Below are positions 14,871-22,767 of a DNA stretch of 64,000 bases, one piece after another; the stretch's first letter is position 1; the number at the start of each line of letters is the position of its first letter. This DNA is from an archaeon. GTDB lineage: Archaea; Micrarchaeota; Micrarchaeia; Norongarragalinales; UBA97. The translations under genes were made by a program, and so were the position numbers. Where the stretch lies: contig JAGVFW010000013.1 of the NCBI GenBank assembly GCA_020057405.1, positions 87,144 through 151,143 on the forward strand, given 5' to 3'. Under the pieces are notes generated by a model. That model was not told the DNA's origin and searched no databases. It saw nothing but the letters and a program-made list of their open reading frames with translations.

Positions 14871-15958
14871 TTCCTCGCGATTTCAGCCTCAATCGGCGCC
14901 AATGCCTGCGCAACACCCGCGCGCTCGGCAACCGACTCAAGAAAAGAAGAGGCGAGCGTCTTTTTCGCCTCGGGCTTAGGAATACCGCGGCTCGCCAGGT
15001 AAAAAAGAGAATCATCATCGGCGTGCGTGACCGACGAAGAGTGCGTCGCGCGCACGTCCGCCTCCTCAATCTCAAGAGTCGGCATCGCGTCAGCCCGCGC
15101 GCCCGGATTTAGCAGAAGCGCGTTTTGCGAAAGATAGGCGTCAGCATGCTTAGCGCCCTTGTCAATGCGAATGTTACCCCAAAAAACCGCGCGGCCGGAA
15201 TCACGCAACACCGCGCGCATCACCGAACTCCCCTTGGTTAAAACCGCGCGGTGGTGCAGGTTGCTCGCCAAGTCAAAGTGCTGGGTGCCCGAAGCGAAAG
15301 CCAGGGAATTGTCGCGAGACGAGCTGCCCGCGCCCTCAAGCACCGCCTCAGAAAGCGACTTGCAAAGCGAAGCGCCAAAAACGGCAGTAAGAGAAGTGAC
15401 TGACGCGCCGGGACCGGCGAAAAAGCGGCGCTGAGAAAGGGAAATCGCGGCAGGAGCTGACGCGAGCAAAGTCGAGTAGTGAAGAACCGCGTTTTCTCCA
15501 AGAAAAACCTCGGACGAGACTACGTGACTAGAGTTGAGCCGGTTTTCCTCAAGCACGCGAACCGCTGCGCCAACGCCAATGGAATAGAGCGTGAAGAACG
15601 TCGAAAGCTTGGCGCCGTCGCTTGAGGCGGGATAAGACAAGCGAATGGTGGCGGTCGCACCTGCGGGAACAACAACCAGAGAACCCGCAGCCGTCGCCTT
15701 GGCTAGCTCAAAGTATTTCGCAGACGACGCCGACATGGGCTGCGCCAAAAGCTTCTCAAGCAATGGCGCGGCGCGCGCGTCCGAAAGAGGCAAAACCTCG
15801 CAGCCATCTGCTTCAAGAGCCGCGCCCTGAACCGCCGAAAGCTTTAGGACGTCAAGCCCTGTGCGCGAAAGGTCGGTGTAATGGTTCTTCTCAAGCGCAG
15901 CGGCTACACTAGAGGAAAGAAAGCGCTTGCGCGCCGAGGAAAGAAAATCGCCGGCCAT
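14858..15958 (-). CDS. sufD: SufD Fe-S assembly subunit
   Basis: The 366-residue beta-helix protein has the SufB/SufD core: LEGAGSSSRDNSLAF, FDLASNLHHRA, KGSSVMRAVL, ADAYLSQNALLLNPGARADAMPTLEIEEADVRATHSSSV (conserved block near residues 265-305) and LFYLASRGI. It forms the SufBC2D scaffold with SufB and SufC. The 5-nt gap after sufB indicates one transcript. The N-terminus is less conserved, as usual for SufD. Confidence 0.9.
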   Translation of the reverse strand: MAGDFLSSARKRFLSSSVAAALEKNHYTDLSRTGLDVLKLSAVQGAALEADGCEVLPLSDARAAPLLEKLLAQPMSASSAKYFELAKATAAGSLVVVPAGATATIRLSYPASSDGAKLSTFFTLYSIGVGAAVRVLEENRLNSSHVVSSEVFLGENAVLHYSTLLASAPAAISLSQRRFFAGPGASVTSLTAVFGASLCKSLSEAVLEGAGSSSRDNSLAFASGTQHFDLASNLHHRAVLTKGSSVMRAVLRDSGRAVFWGNIRIDKGAKHADAYLSQNALLLNPGARADAMPTLEIEEADVRATHSSSVTHADDDSLFYLASRGIPKPEAKKTLASSFLESVAERAGVAQALAPIEAEIARKWLA

Positions 15959-15963
15959 GGAAA

Positions 15964-17370
15964 TCAGCCCACCGACCCGGACATGTCAAGCTCGACTAGC
16001 CGGTTTAACTCGATTGCGTACTCCATGGGCAGGCGCTTGCTGAAGTCCTCGATAAAGCCAAGGACTATGAGGGCGAGCGCCTCGCTTTCGGTAAGCCCGC
16101 GGCTCATAAGATAGTAAAGTTGCTCCTCGCCAATCTTGCCAACAGTCGCCTCGTGGCCGACACTGACCTGCTCTTCCTCAACTTCCATATACGGATACGT
16201 GTCACTGCGCGAAATCTCGTCAAGCAAAAGCGCGTCACACCGCACGCTCGACTTAACTCCGGTGCAGCCCTTCGCAACTTTAAGCAGGCCACGGTAGCTC
16301 GTGCGGCCGCCATCTTTTGAAACTGACTTCGAGGTAATAACCGAGGTCGTCCTAGGCGCTAGGTGAATGACTTTGCCGCCCGAATCCTGCTGCTGCCCCT
16401 TGCCCGCATAAGCAAGCGAAAGAATCTCCGCCCGCGCACCCTCGCCCATCAAGTAAATCGACGGATACTTCATCGTCACGCGGCTGCCGATATTGCAGTC
16501 AAGCCAAAAAACGTCCGAATTCGCGTAAGCAAACGCCCTCTTCGTCACGAGATTGTAGACATTGTTCGACCAATTCTGGATAGTGGTGTACTGCACCTTA
16601 GAACCAGGCAGGGCGACTATCTCGACAACTGCAGAATGGAGCGACGCGGCCGAGTAAACCGGCGCCGAACACCCTTCAACGTAATGCACTGAACTCCCTT
16701 CTTCCGCGATTATCAGCGTGCGCTCAAACTGCCCGACATTGGAGGCGTTGATGCGGAAGTACGCCTGCAGCGGCAAGTCCACACGCACGCCCTTCGGAAC
16801 GTAAACAAAACTGCCGCCAGACCAAACAGCAGTGTTAAGCGCCGAGAACTTGTTGTCCCGATAGGGAATAATCTTTCCGAAGTACTTGCGCACAAGTTCC
16901 GGATGCGTCTGCACCGCCGTCTCTACGTCACTGAAGATGACCCCCTTCGCCTCAAGGTCGGCGCGAAGAGAATGGTAAATATTTTCAGACTCGAACTGAG
17001 CGCCAACGCCGGCAAGAAACTTCTGCTCCGCCTCAGGGATGCCGAGCTTCTCAAATGTCTTCTTGTACTCGTCGGGAACCATATCCCAAGTCTTGGCATT
17101 GTGCACATCAGTCGGGTTCACATAATAGTGGAGGTCGTCAAAGTCGATGCCGCTTAAGTCCGCCCCCCAAGTAGGCATCGCCCGCTTGTTGAAGTGGTCA
17201 AGCGCCTCAAGCCGCATCGCAAGCATCCACTCCGGCTCGTGCTTCTGCGCCGAAATCGTGCGCACTAACTCTTCCGACAGGCCCTTTTCGGACTTGAAAG
17301 CATAGCCTTTCTCCGACGAATGGAAATCGAACTGCCTATAGTCGAACTCGAGGCGCATAGGCGCTTGCAT
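15964..17370 (-). CDS. sufB: SufB Fe-S scaffold subunit
   Basis: The 468-residue protein begins with a region typical of SufB (EPEWMLAMRLEALDHF, LSGIDFDDLHYY) and contains SSVHYVEGCSAP, VQYTTIQNWSNNVYNLVTKR and KGCTGVKSSVRCDALLLD. The last carries the conserved Cys implicated in cluster assembly. SufB, SufD and SufC form the ATP-driven scaffold complex. The gene starts 1 nt after the sufC stop. Confidence 0.95.
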   Translation of the reverse strand: MQAPMRLEFDYRQFDFHSSEKGYAFKSEKGLSEELVRTISAQKHEPEWMLAMRLEALDHFNKRAMPTWGADLSGIDFDDLHYYVNPTDVHNAKTWDMVPDEYKKTFEKLGIPEAEQKFLAGVGAQFESENIYHSLRADLEAKGVIFSDVETAVQTHPELVRKYFGKIIPYRDNKFSALNTAVWSGGSFVYVPKGVRVDLPLQAYFRINASNVGQFERTLIIAEEGSSVHYVEGCSAPVYSAASLHSAVVEIVALPGSKVQYTTIQNWSNNVYNLVTKRAFAYANSDVFWLDCNIGSRVTMKYPSIYLMGEGARAEILSLAYAGKGQQQDSGGKVIHLAPRTTSVITSKSVSKDGGRTSYRGLLKVAKGCTGVKSSVRCDALLLDEISRSDTYPYMEVEEEQVSVGHEATVGKIGEEQLYYLMSRGLTESEALALIVLGFIEDFSKRLPMEYAIELNRLVELDMSGSVG

Positions 17371-17371
17371 T

Positions 17372-18217
17372 TTAGCCGCCCCCTACCGACGGAACGCGGT
17401 CCGCCTTTTCCTTGTTCAACTTGATGAGCGAAGTATAGAACTCGTCCTTCCCGACGCCCTTTTCCTCGACTCGCGGAGAAAGCTTGGCGAGCGCCTCATA
17501 TCCCTCGGCCTCAATTTCACTCGCGAGCTCCGGCCCCCCACTCTTCACAATGCGGCCATCAAGCATGACGTGAACGAAATCAGGCTCGATGAACTCTAGA
17601 ACGCGCTTGTAGTGAGTCATTAGAATGACCGCGCCGTTATTCTCGCGCTGCCAGCGATTGACTTCGGCCGAGGCCGTCTTGACTGAATCAACGTCAAGAC
17701 CCGAATCGATTTCGTCAAGAAGCGCGAGTGACGGGCGAAGCAAGTTTAGCTGAAGCACTTCCGACCGTTTCTTCTCCCCACCAGACAGGCCGCGGTTGAC
17801 GTCGCGATCCTCAAAGTCGGCAGGCAAATGCAAGTCCGCCGCGCGGGACGCGACCGTCTTTCGGAATTCAAGCACAGTCGGCTTCTCCCCGCGAACCGCC
17901 TCGACCGCGCGCTTAAGAAAAGTGTGGAATTTTAGGCCCTGAATCTCAATGGGATGCTGAAACGCGATGAAGACGCCCTTTCGCGCACGCTCATCTGGAG
18001 AGAGGGAAAGCAATTCCTCGCCCTTAAAGAGAAGCTGGCCAGTGGTAACGACTGCCACGGGACTCCCCGCAAGAACGTTGCCAAGCGTGCTCTTCCCGCT
18101 GCCGTTGGGGCCCATAATCGCATGCACTTCCCCCGCGTTGACCGAGAGGGTAATGCCCTTGAGAATGGACTTGCCGCCGATGCTGGCGTGAAGGTCCTTG
18201 ATTTCAAGCAAAGCCAT
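17372..18217 (-). CDS. sufC: SufC ATPase
   Basis: The 281-residue ABC-type ATPase has Walker A GPNGSGKS (36-43), Q-loop AFQHP, signature LSGGEKKR (144-151) and Walker B LALLDEIDSGLD (164-175), followed by ILMTHY. It energises the SufBC2D complex. ATG 18217 (MALLEIKDLHAS) is preferred over the upstream in-frame TTG. It follows the regulator gene by six bases. Confidence 0.95.
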   Translation of the reverse strand: MALLEIKDLHASIGGKSILKGITLSVNAGEVHAIMGPNGSGKSTLGNVLAGSPVAVVTTGQLLFKGEELLSLSPDERARKGVFIAFQHPIEIQGLKFHTFLKRAVEAVRGEKPTVLEFRKTVASRAADLHLPADFEDRDVNRGLSGGEKKRSEVLQLNLLRPSLALLDEIDSGLDVDSVKTASAEVNRWQRENNGAVILMTHYKRVLEFIEPDFVHVMLDGRIVKSGGPELASEIEAEGYEALAKLSPRVEEKGVGKDEFYTSLIKLNKEKADRVPSVGGG

Positions 18218-18223
18218 TTTCAA

Positions 18224-18595
18224 TCACTTTACGTCACAATCCGCGTTGAGGCGGATGGACCCCTGGCGCAACGGCGCTTCATCCATGCCCCCGGCGCGAA
18301 GCTCGCGGCAGCACGTACACACAGTAGAAGAGGAAACCAAGTCAATTGGCTTCCGATCTGCAATGCCATCAGCAGCAACCCGCGCAGCCTCAATAACCGA
18401 AGGCAACGAAATGGCCCCCTTCACATCCGCACCGTACTTGCCAGCAAGATACTTGCTAACCGCCGCCTGCGTAAGGCCAAGCGCCCCGGCTATTTCCATT
18501 TGCGAAAAGCCGTACTTTTCCGAAAGAATGCGGGCTGTTCGGGCCTTGACGGCCGGAACAAAACGCTTAAGCGTAACCTCACAAGGAAATATCAT
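18224..18595 (-). CDS. HTH regulator of the SUF operon with five cysteines
   Basis: The 123-residue protein has an HTH (FSQMEIAGALGLTQAAVSKYL, residues 30-50, XRE-like) and a C-terminal part with C93-x-C95-C96 and C120; C5 is near the N-terminus. It resembles archaeal COG2522-type regulators. As the first gene of the suf operon, with cysteines able to bind an Fe-S cluster or metal, it is a good candidate for sensing cluster status and autoregulating. A strong ribosome site GGGAGGGTGA precedes the ATG. The metal binding is inferred. Confidence 0.75.
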   Translation of the reverse strand: MIFPCEVTLKRFVPAVKARTARILSEKYGFSQMEIAGALGLTQAAVSKYLAGKYGADVKGAISLPSVIEAARVAADGIADRKPIDLVSSSTVCTCCRELRAGGMDEAPLRQGSIRLNADCDVK

Positions 18596-18637
18596 GCTTT
18601 CACCCTCCCATCTAACTAGTAGAATAAGGGCGGACGA

Positions 18638-18655
18638 GCCTTATAATTATTACTG
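18638..18655. promoter_or_regulatory. Divergent promoter: suf operon / ThiF-like gene
   Basis: CCTTATAATTATTACTG is an AT-rich core that reads as a TATA element on both strands. It lies about 23 nt before the ThiF-like GTG at 18668 (leaderless) and about 45 nt before the regulator ATG, which has its own Shine-Dalgarno. One site could therefore control both directions. Confidence 0.5.
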
Positions 18656-18667
18656 AGTTATAGGTCG

Positions 18668-19594
18668 GTGGGCTTGCAGGCAACTATCATCGGGGCAGGA
18701 AGGACAGGCAGCAGAATAGCTGCCGCACTGGCAAAAACCAGCCTGACGCTGACGATAATCGACCGCGACTGCCTGGAAGAAAGCGACCTGACCGACAGCC
18801 CCGTTTACGGCCGCGCCGACTTGGGCAAAATGAAGGCCGAGGCGCTCGCAAAACACGTTGGCGCATACGGAACTCCGATTTGCGAACACTTGTGCGCACA
18901 AAACATCGACGAACTGCTTGAAGGCACCCGAATCGTGCTTGACGCTACCGACAACTGGCACGCCCGCGCGCTAGTCAACGAATGGTGCTGGAAAACCAAA
19001 ACCCCATGGATCTACTCGGGCGCCCTGGCCGCAAAAGCCATGGCTAGCGCCATCACCCCACCCCAAAAACCATGCTGGCTTTGTTGGAATGCGATTGAAC
19101 CCACCCAAGTGCTAAGCTGCAGCACGAGCGGCATCGACGGACGCGCGGCAGACGCGGCCGCGCAAAAGGCGGTCGAACAAGCGCAAGCGATTGCGCAAGA
19201 AAAACGGCCAGAGCTGGCGGGAAAACTGTTTTTCGCCGATGTCGGAAAAAAAGTGGAGACGCAAACCCCCCTTGTCGCAAACCCGGAATGCCCGGTCTGC
19301 GCAAAGGGCAAGCTTCCGCTGCTTAACGGAACGGAAACGGCGCAACTCGTGTGTGGAAGCGGGCAATGGCTCTTTCTGAATGTGGGCCTGAAGGAAAAAG
19401 TTAGGCACTACACCGTACAAGCGCTCGCGGCGAAACTTGGCCGCGGGGCAACGGCAATTGAAAGCGTGGTGCAAATAACGCGGGAAAAAGCAAGCGCCAT
19501 CGTTTTTCCCGGCGGACGCGCCACAATAAGGGCAAAGGACGAGCCTGCCGCACGCAAGCTCAACGACGAGATTGCCGAGCGCCTCTCCGCGTAA
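18668..19594 (+). CDS. ThiF/MoeB/E1-like adenylyltransferase
   Basis: The 308-residue protein has nucleotide-binding GAGRTG (10-14 region), ID-R-D (31-34) and DATDN (92-96) motifs of E1-like enzymes. Two Cys pairs, C136/C139 and C208/C211, bind the structural zinc. C151 in SCSTSG is a candidate for the thioester or persulfide step. It would activate a ubiquitin-like sulfur carrier (ThiS/MoaD/SAMP type). Divergent pairing with the suf operon fits a role in sulfur transfer. A 14-bp repeat word lies in the coding sequence (19398-19411). Confidence 0.85.
   Translation: MGLQATIIGAGRTGSRIAAALAKTSLTLTIIDRDCLEESDLTDSPVYGRADLGKMKAEALAKHVGAYGTPICEHLCAQNIDELLEGTRIVLDATDNWHARALVNEWCWKTKTPWIYSGALAAKAMASAITPPQKPCWLCWNAIEPTQVLSCSTSGIDGRAADAAAQKAVEQAQAIAQEKRPELAGKLFFADVGKKVETQTPLVANPECPVCAKGKLPLLNGTETAQLVCGSGQWLFLNVGLKEKVRHYTVQALAAKLGRGATAIESVVQITREKASAIVFPGGRATIRAKDEPAARKLNDEIAERLSA
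19398..19411 (+). repeat. 14-bp repeat word (copy 2, coding)
   Basis: AAGTTAGGCACTAC within a 19-base match GGAAAAAGTTAGGCACTAC (19393-19411) that is identical to both copies at 22.4 kb. Here it is read as K-V-R-H-Y, a different frame from copy 1. Confidence 0.8.
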
Positions 19595-19641
19595 GCGGCC
19601 GCGATTGCCTTTAATACTTTTCAGGCACCTAATTCTTGCGC

Positions 19642-19752
19642 GCAGGGTTGGCGGAACGGCTACGCATCCGACTGCAGACTCTTGAAAAACCGGCAAATGG
19701 TTTGGCAAGCGGCGTAAATCGGATTAAGCGAGTTCAACTCTCGCACCCTGCT
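19642..19752 (+). tRNA. tRNA-Cys (GCA), with intron
   Basis: The acceptor stem GCAGGGT pairs with ACCCTGC, and the discriminator is T, as required for tRNA-Cys. The D arm is GCG...CGC, the anticodon stem TCCGA/TCGGA, the loop CT-GCA-GA (anticodon 19674-19676), and the T arm GCGAG-TTCAACT-CTCGC. About 40 bases (19678-19717) interrupt the loop after position 37, the usual archaeal site. CCA is not encoded. A TATA-like CTTTAATAC lies at 19609-19617. Confidence 0.9.
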
Positions 19753-19753
19753 C

Positions 19754-20545
19754 TCACTTCTTCACTAACCTGCGGCGCACGCGACCAACAAGCGAAAACA
19801 CCTCATCACTGCCGGCGTCAACGAGGTCCGGCCGACGAAGGACTAGATACGCCATGCCGACTAGCGCCCCAAACAAGTGAACCGCCACGTCAGACACCGC
19901 CCCCGCCTCACGTAAAACCCCCGAGTCAATCAACGCGCGCTGCTCGACGACAGCGCGAAGCGAATTGTTCGCCGCCGCGGCCTCAACCGACTTGTTATCC
20001 AACACTAGCTGGGTTACCTGCGCCGAAAGATTCGCCTGCTGAGTCTCAAGTCCCGTCCGCTGCACTGAGACGCCCGCGTCAACGGCTGGAAAGACCACAA
20101 ACTGCACCAAGAGCGGAAGCGCAAGCAAAAGAACAACCGCCAACTTCGGCCGCGCAAGGGCCGAAGCACCAATGAGCCCGGCGACCCCGCCACTGGCACC
20201 CGCAAGCGCAATCGACGGGTTAAGTAAGGAAAAACCGATGCTTGCGGCAACACCAGAAAGGAAAAACACGGCCAAAACCGCGCCCACGCCTGCAGAGTAC
20301 TCAAGCACCGCGGCGAAAAGTACTAAAGGCACAAGATTGCCAAGCAAGTGCCTCGTGCCAAGATGCGCAAACAAGTGAAGCACGAGATTTGCGGCAGGAT
20401 TAGAGGAATAGAACGAAAGCGATAAGAGCTCGCCCTGTGGAATGAAAAGCCGCCCCCCACTAAAGTGCAGGTAAACTAAGACTATGGCCGCGGCAAGCGC
20501 GATTGTCGCTACGGGAAACCGCTTCACTAAAAGAGTTGAACGCAA
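19754..20545 (-). CDS. Rhomboid intramembrane serine protease
   Basis: The protein cleaves membrane substrates with a Ser-His dyad. S118 is in GASGG, H223 in VAVHLFGALVG, and H66/N70 (HLLGN) would form the oxyanion site. About six membrane helices are visible. Residues about 155-215, between the fifth and sixth helices, form an unusually long hydrophilic loop with coiled-coil character. The TTG at 20545 gives 263 residues; GTG 20527 may be the true start, since a box ATTTTATTT precedes it at leaderless spacing. Its 3' end abuts tRNA-Cys. Confidence 0.88.
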   Translation of the reverse strand: MRSTLLVKRFPVATIALAAAIVLVYLHFSGGRLFIPQGELLSLSFYSSNPAANLVLHLFAHLGTRHLLGNLVPLVLFAAVLEYSAGVGAVLAVFFLSGVAASIGFSLLNPSIALAGASGGVAGLIGASALARPKLAVVLLLALPLLVQFVVFPAVDAGVSVQRTGLETQQANLSAQVTQLVLDNKSVEAAAANNSLRAVVEQRALIDSGVLREAGAVSDVAVHLFGALVGMAYLVLRRPDLVDAGSDEVFSLVGRVRRRLVKK

Positions 20546-20804
20546 GGAAATAAAATGAGGGCAGACTGCAAGCTAAGAGCAGTAAAAGAACCGGCCGCGG
20601 AGAGAATTAGGCACTTTTCAGTGCGGGTGCGACCAGTTCAACCCACCTTCACAGAATCCGCAGAATCATTACGGAAAGGATGTTAAAAAGGGTTGCGCAC
20701 CACTGGGGGCGGGTGAAAAAAAGAGCGTTTTGAAGAACCTTTTGAGGAGCGGGAAGCGAGCCGCCATCGGGGCGGGGGTCTCACAGCGACGAAAAAAGGT
20801 TCAG
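20546..20804. other. Intergenic region without an identified gene
   Basis: About 260 bases separate the rhomboid start from the tRNA-Lys 3' end. It contains purine-rich runs and a partial TTAGGCACT match to the 14-bp word (near 20610). The only short frame (20555-20686) lacks any translation signal. I see nothing else. Confidence 0.4.
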
Positions 20805-20923
20805 CGGGCGCGGAGGGATTCGGACCCTCGGCCTGCCGCACTTAGCTCACTAGCTGCTAAAACAACGCTCACTAGGGTCGCTGTTAAGAGCCGGCCGCTC
20901 TAACCAAACTGAGCTACGCGCCC
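20805..20923 (-). tRNA. tRNA-Lys (CTT), with intron
   Basis: Read on the minus strand: acceptor GGGCGCG/CGCGCCC with discriminator G, D arm GCTCAGTTTGGTTAGAGC, anticodon-loop start CTCTTA (anticodon CTT, 20886-20888) and T arm GAGGG-TCCGAAT-CCCTC. About 45 extra bases follow the anticodon. The 3' anticodon stem (GCGGC) pairs four of five positions with GCCGG, so one G-G mismatch remains or the intron borders differ slightly. The intron contains CTAGTGAGC twice. CCA is not encoded. Confidence 0.85.
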
Positions 20924-20928
20924 AAACT

Positions 20929-20961
20929 GAATAATAAACTGTGGTGAGCGTAGTTTTAATA
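20929..20961. promoter_or_regulatory. Divergent promoters of tRNA-Lys and trm56
   Basis: AATAATAAACT (20929-20939) lies about 27 nt before the trm56 ATG. On the opposite strand ATATTAAAAC (20950-20961) lies about 30 nt before the tRNA 5' end. The two TATA-like boxes interleave, so the promoters probably compete. Confidence 0.45.
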
Positions 20962-21482
20962 TGATTACTGTACTGAGGCTCGGCCACCGCGCAGGCCGGG
21001 ACGTCCGAATTACCACCCACTGCGCCCTAGTCAGCCGCGCCCTCGGCGCCGGCGAATGCGCAATCGCCGGGGACGCGTGCGAAGAAATCGTCGACAGCGT
21101 CGCAAAAGTCGTTGCCGCCTGGGGCGGCAACTTTGCCGCACGCTCTGAAAAAAACTGGCGAAAGTACTTGCGCAACTTCAAGGGCGTCAAAGTGCACCTC
21201 ACGATGTACGGAATGCCCGTTCAGGAAAAAATAGCGGCTGTGCGCAAGGCCGCGCGCGGGCACGACCTCCTCGTCGTCATCGGAGCCGAGCACGTGCCGG
21301 GTGAAGTCTACGGCGAATGCGACTACAACATCGCGGTAACCAACCAGCCGCACAGCGAAGTCGCCGCCCTCGCCATTTTCTTGCACGAACTTGGTGTGGG
21401 AAAGGAACTGGACGCGAAATTTGCAGGCGCGCGAGTGAAAATAACGCCGAGCGAGCGGGGCAAAAACATAGAGAAGAAATAA
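20961..21482 (+). CDS. trm56: tRNA (cytidine(56)-2'-O)-methyltransferase
   Basis: The 173-residue protein opens with VLRLGHRAGRDVRITTHCALVSRALGA, the hallmark of archaeal Trm56 (length 27, quoted as VLRLGHR...RITTH). It has a SPOUT-type knot region (LLVVIGAEHVPGEVYGECDYNIAVTNQPHSEVAALA region, residues 104-140). It methylates the ribose of C56 in the tRNA T loop using SAM and is specific to archaea. The ATG fits a leaderless transcript. Its neighbours are tRNA genes and TFE. Confidence 0.93.
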   Translation: MITVLRLGHRAGRDVRITTHCALVSRALGAGECAIAGDACEEIVDSVAKVVAAWGGNFAARSEKNWRKYLRNFKGVKVHLTMYGMPVQEKIAAVRKAARGHDLLVVIGAEHVPGEVYGECDYNIAVTNQPHSEVAALAIFLHELGVGKELDAKFAGARVKITPSERGKNIEKK

Positions 21483-21544
21483 ATACTGGCGGCGTATGGG
21501 TATTAACGTCCCAACACTTCCCGCGAAAAAGGTCGTAACAATCC

Positions 21545-22069
21545 ATGCCTAAAAAAACCGCTTCTGACCACGTCTTTGAAGGATTCGTAAAAGACGTCGC
21601 AGGCGCGCCTGGACTCAAGGTTGTAAAGGGCCTGGGTAAGGAAGGCGGGACCGACGAGAAAATAGAACTGGCAAGCGGCCTCAAGCTGGCAGTAGTGCGC
21701 TCGCTGCTAAACCAGCTCAACTACCACGGCATCGTAGAATACACCCGCGAGAAGAACATGCAGAGCGGCTGGTTCACATACACGTGGAGAGTCAACAAGA
21801 GCCGCGCGATGCAGAACTTTCTTGTGAAGAAAAAAGTTGAGTACGAAGCACTAAGAAAACAAATCAACGCACAAGGCGAAGGCGCAGTCATCTACAACTG
21901 CCCTAAGGGCTGCGGCCGCGTGGCATTTGACAAGGCAATGGACACGCAATTCGCCTGCGGAAGCTGCAGCACCAAACTCAAGTTCGTCGAAGGCAGTAAA
22001 GAACTACGCGAACTCGAAACCCGCATCTCCGCGCTTGAGACCATCCTCGGGAAGCCCAACGTATTTTAA
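21545..22069 (+). CDS. tfe: Transcription factor E (TFE alpha)
   Basis: The 174-residue protein has an N-terminal winged helix (about 10-95, LNYHGIVEYTREKN wing) and a zinc ribbon with C119, C123, C138 and C141, followed by a C-terminal helix. This is the TFE/TFIIE-alpha layout. TFE helps TBP-TFB open promoters and stabilises the RNA polymerase clamp. The first Cys spacing is CPKGC rather than CxxC, as in many TFEs. A TATA-like AAATAAATA lies at 21478-21486, inside the trm56 end. Confidence 0.92.
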   Translation: MPKKTASDHVFEGFVKDVAGAPGLKVVKGLGKEGGTDEKIELASGLKLAVVRSLLNQLNYHGIVEYTREKNMQSGWFTYTWRVNKSRAMQNFLVKKKVEYEALRKQINAQGEGAVIYNCPKGCGRVAFDKAMDTQFACGSCSTKLKFVEGSKELRELETRISALETILGKPNVF

Positions 22070-22107
22070 GCAGACCTCTGCGAAATAGTAATAACGACTG
22101 CTTCTAA

Positions 22108-22182
22108 AGCGGGGTAGGGTAGCCAGGAGTGCCCGCTGGGCTCATAACCCGGAGACCACAGGTTCAAATCCTGTCCCCGCTA
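22108..22182 (+). tRNA. Initiator tRNA-Met (CAT)
   Basis: The 75-nt gene is intronless. A1-U72 closes the acceptor stem (AGCGGGG...CCCCGCT), the anticodon stem has three G-C pairs (GGG/CCC) around CTCATAA, and the T loop TTCAAAT is standard. These are archaeal initiator features. The anticodon is at 22143-22145 and CCA is not encoded. The last three bases overlap, on the other strand, the stop codon of the 61-aa gene. Confidence 0.95.
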
Positions 22183-22365
22183 CCTACTTTTCTTCCGCTT
22201 AGCTTGGGGCTTGGTCCGTTTCTTGCGCGCGAAAACTTTGGCTGGCGGCTGCTGGCTTCCGAAGTACCTGAGCACTTTTTGCATCACACGGCCATTGACG
22301 CGCTTGCTCTCGACTAAGTAGTAGTAGAGGTTGCCCTTGATTTTCTTGCTGCGCACGAATGCCAT
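22180..22365 (-). CDS. 61-aa basic protein, transposase-N-terminus-like
   Basis: The sequence begins with SKKIKGNLYYYLVESKRVNGRVMQ and resembles the small N-terminal beta-strand module of IS1634-type transposases (KxxxGxxYYYLVESxR). Stand-alone versions are common in archaea; a basic tail (KKRTKPQAKRKKSR) follows. It probably binds nucleic acid, and a derived domestic function is inferred. One repeat word lies immediately 5' of the ATG. Confidence 0.6.
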   Translation of the reverse strand: MAFVRSKKIKGNLYYYLVESKRVNGRVMQKVLRYFGSQQPPAKVFARKKRTKPQAKRKKSR

Positions 22366-22370
22366 GGAAA

Positions 22371-22423
22371 AAGTTAGGCACTACAGGAATAAAAAGCGCT
22401 CGCTGGAAAAAGTTAGGCACTAC
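22371..22423 (+). repeat. 14-bp repeat word, copies 3 and 4 (intergenic pair)
   Basis: AAGTTAGGCACTAC at 22371-22384 and 22410-22423, each within the same 19-base GGAAAAAGTTAGGCACTAC. They lie between two minus-strand genes; read on that strand each ends in CTAACTTTTTCC, so they could also act as T-rich terminators. Confidence 0.8.
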
Positions 22424-22425
22424 GC

Positions 22426-22746
22426 TTACTTCTTCATGTACCGATAGCGCATCGCGGTGTAGGGCTTGGGCGCTTCGGGCTGGACTTCGGCTTCCGGCTC
22501 CTCGATAGTTGGCGCTTCGGAGACGATGATGATTTTCTCGGCCGCCTTGACGTTTTTGTAGAGTATTGTCTTTTCCCTGAAGAGCTTGGCGGCATCAAGT
22601 TTGTTCGACGCGTGAATCGGCTCTAGGGACAGTCGCGAGACTTCGCCCTTCTGCAAGTCGATGATGGCATCCTGTACCGTGCCGATTTTTTTTGCGCCGC
22701 CAGCCGTGTAAACAGCCATACCGATGAGTTCAGAAACCCGTTTCAT
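22426..22746 (-). CDS. PRC-barrel domain protein
   Basis: The protein has about 106 residues from ATG 22746 (MKRVSELIGMAVYTAGGAKK). The N-terminal beta barrel (IGTVQDAIIDLQKGEVSRLSLEP, KTILYKNVKAAEKIIIV) is the PRC-barrel fold also found in RimM and in archaeal CdpB proteins. The tail is rich in Glu, Pro and Ala. An archaeal cell-division or RNA-maturation role is possible but not shown. It lies 21 nt after the next gene upstream, probably in one transcript. Confidence 0.75.
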   Translation of the reverse strand: MKRVSELIGMAVYTAGGAKKIGTVQDAIIDLQKGEVSRLSLEPIHASNKLDAAKLFREKTILYKNVKAAEKIIIVSEAPTIEEPEAEVQPEAPKPYTAMRYRYMKK

Positions 22747-22767
22747 TACTATAACCAACCCCTTGCT

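Noticed and set aside
20555-20686. 43-codon ORF on the plus strand
   Set aside because: It has no ribosome site, promoter or recognisable product.
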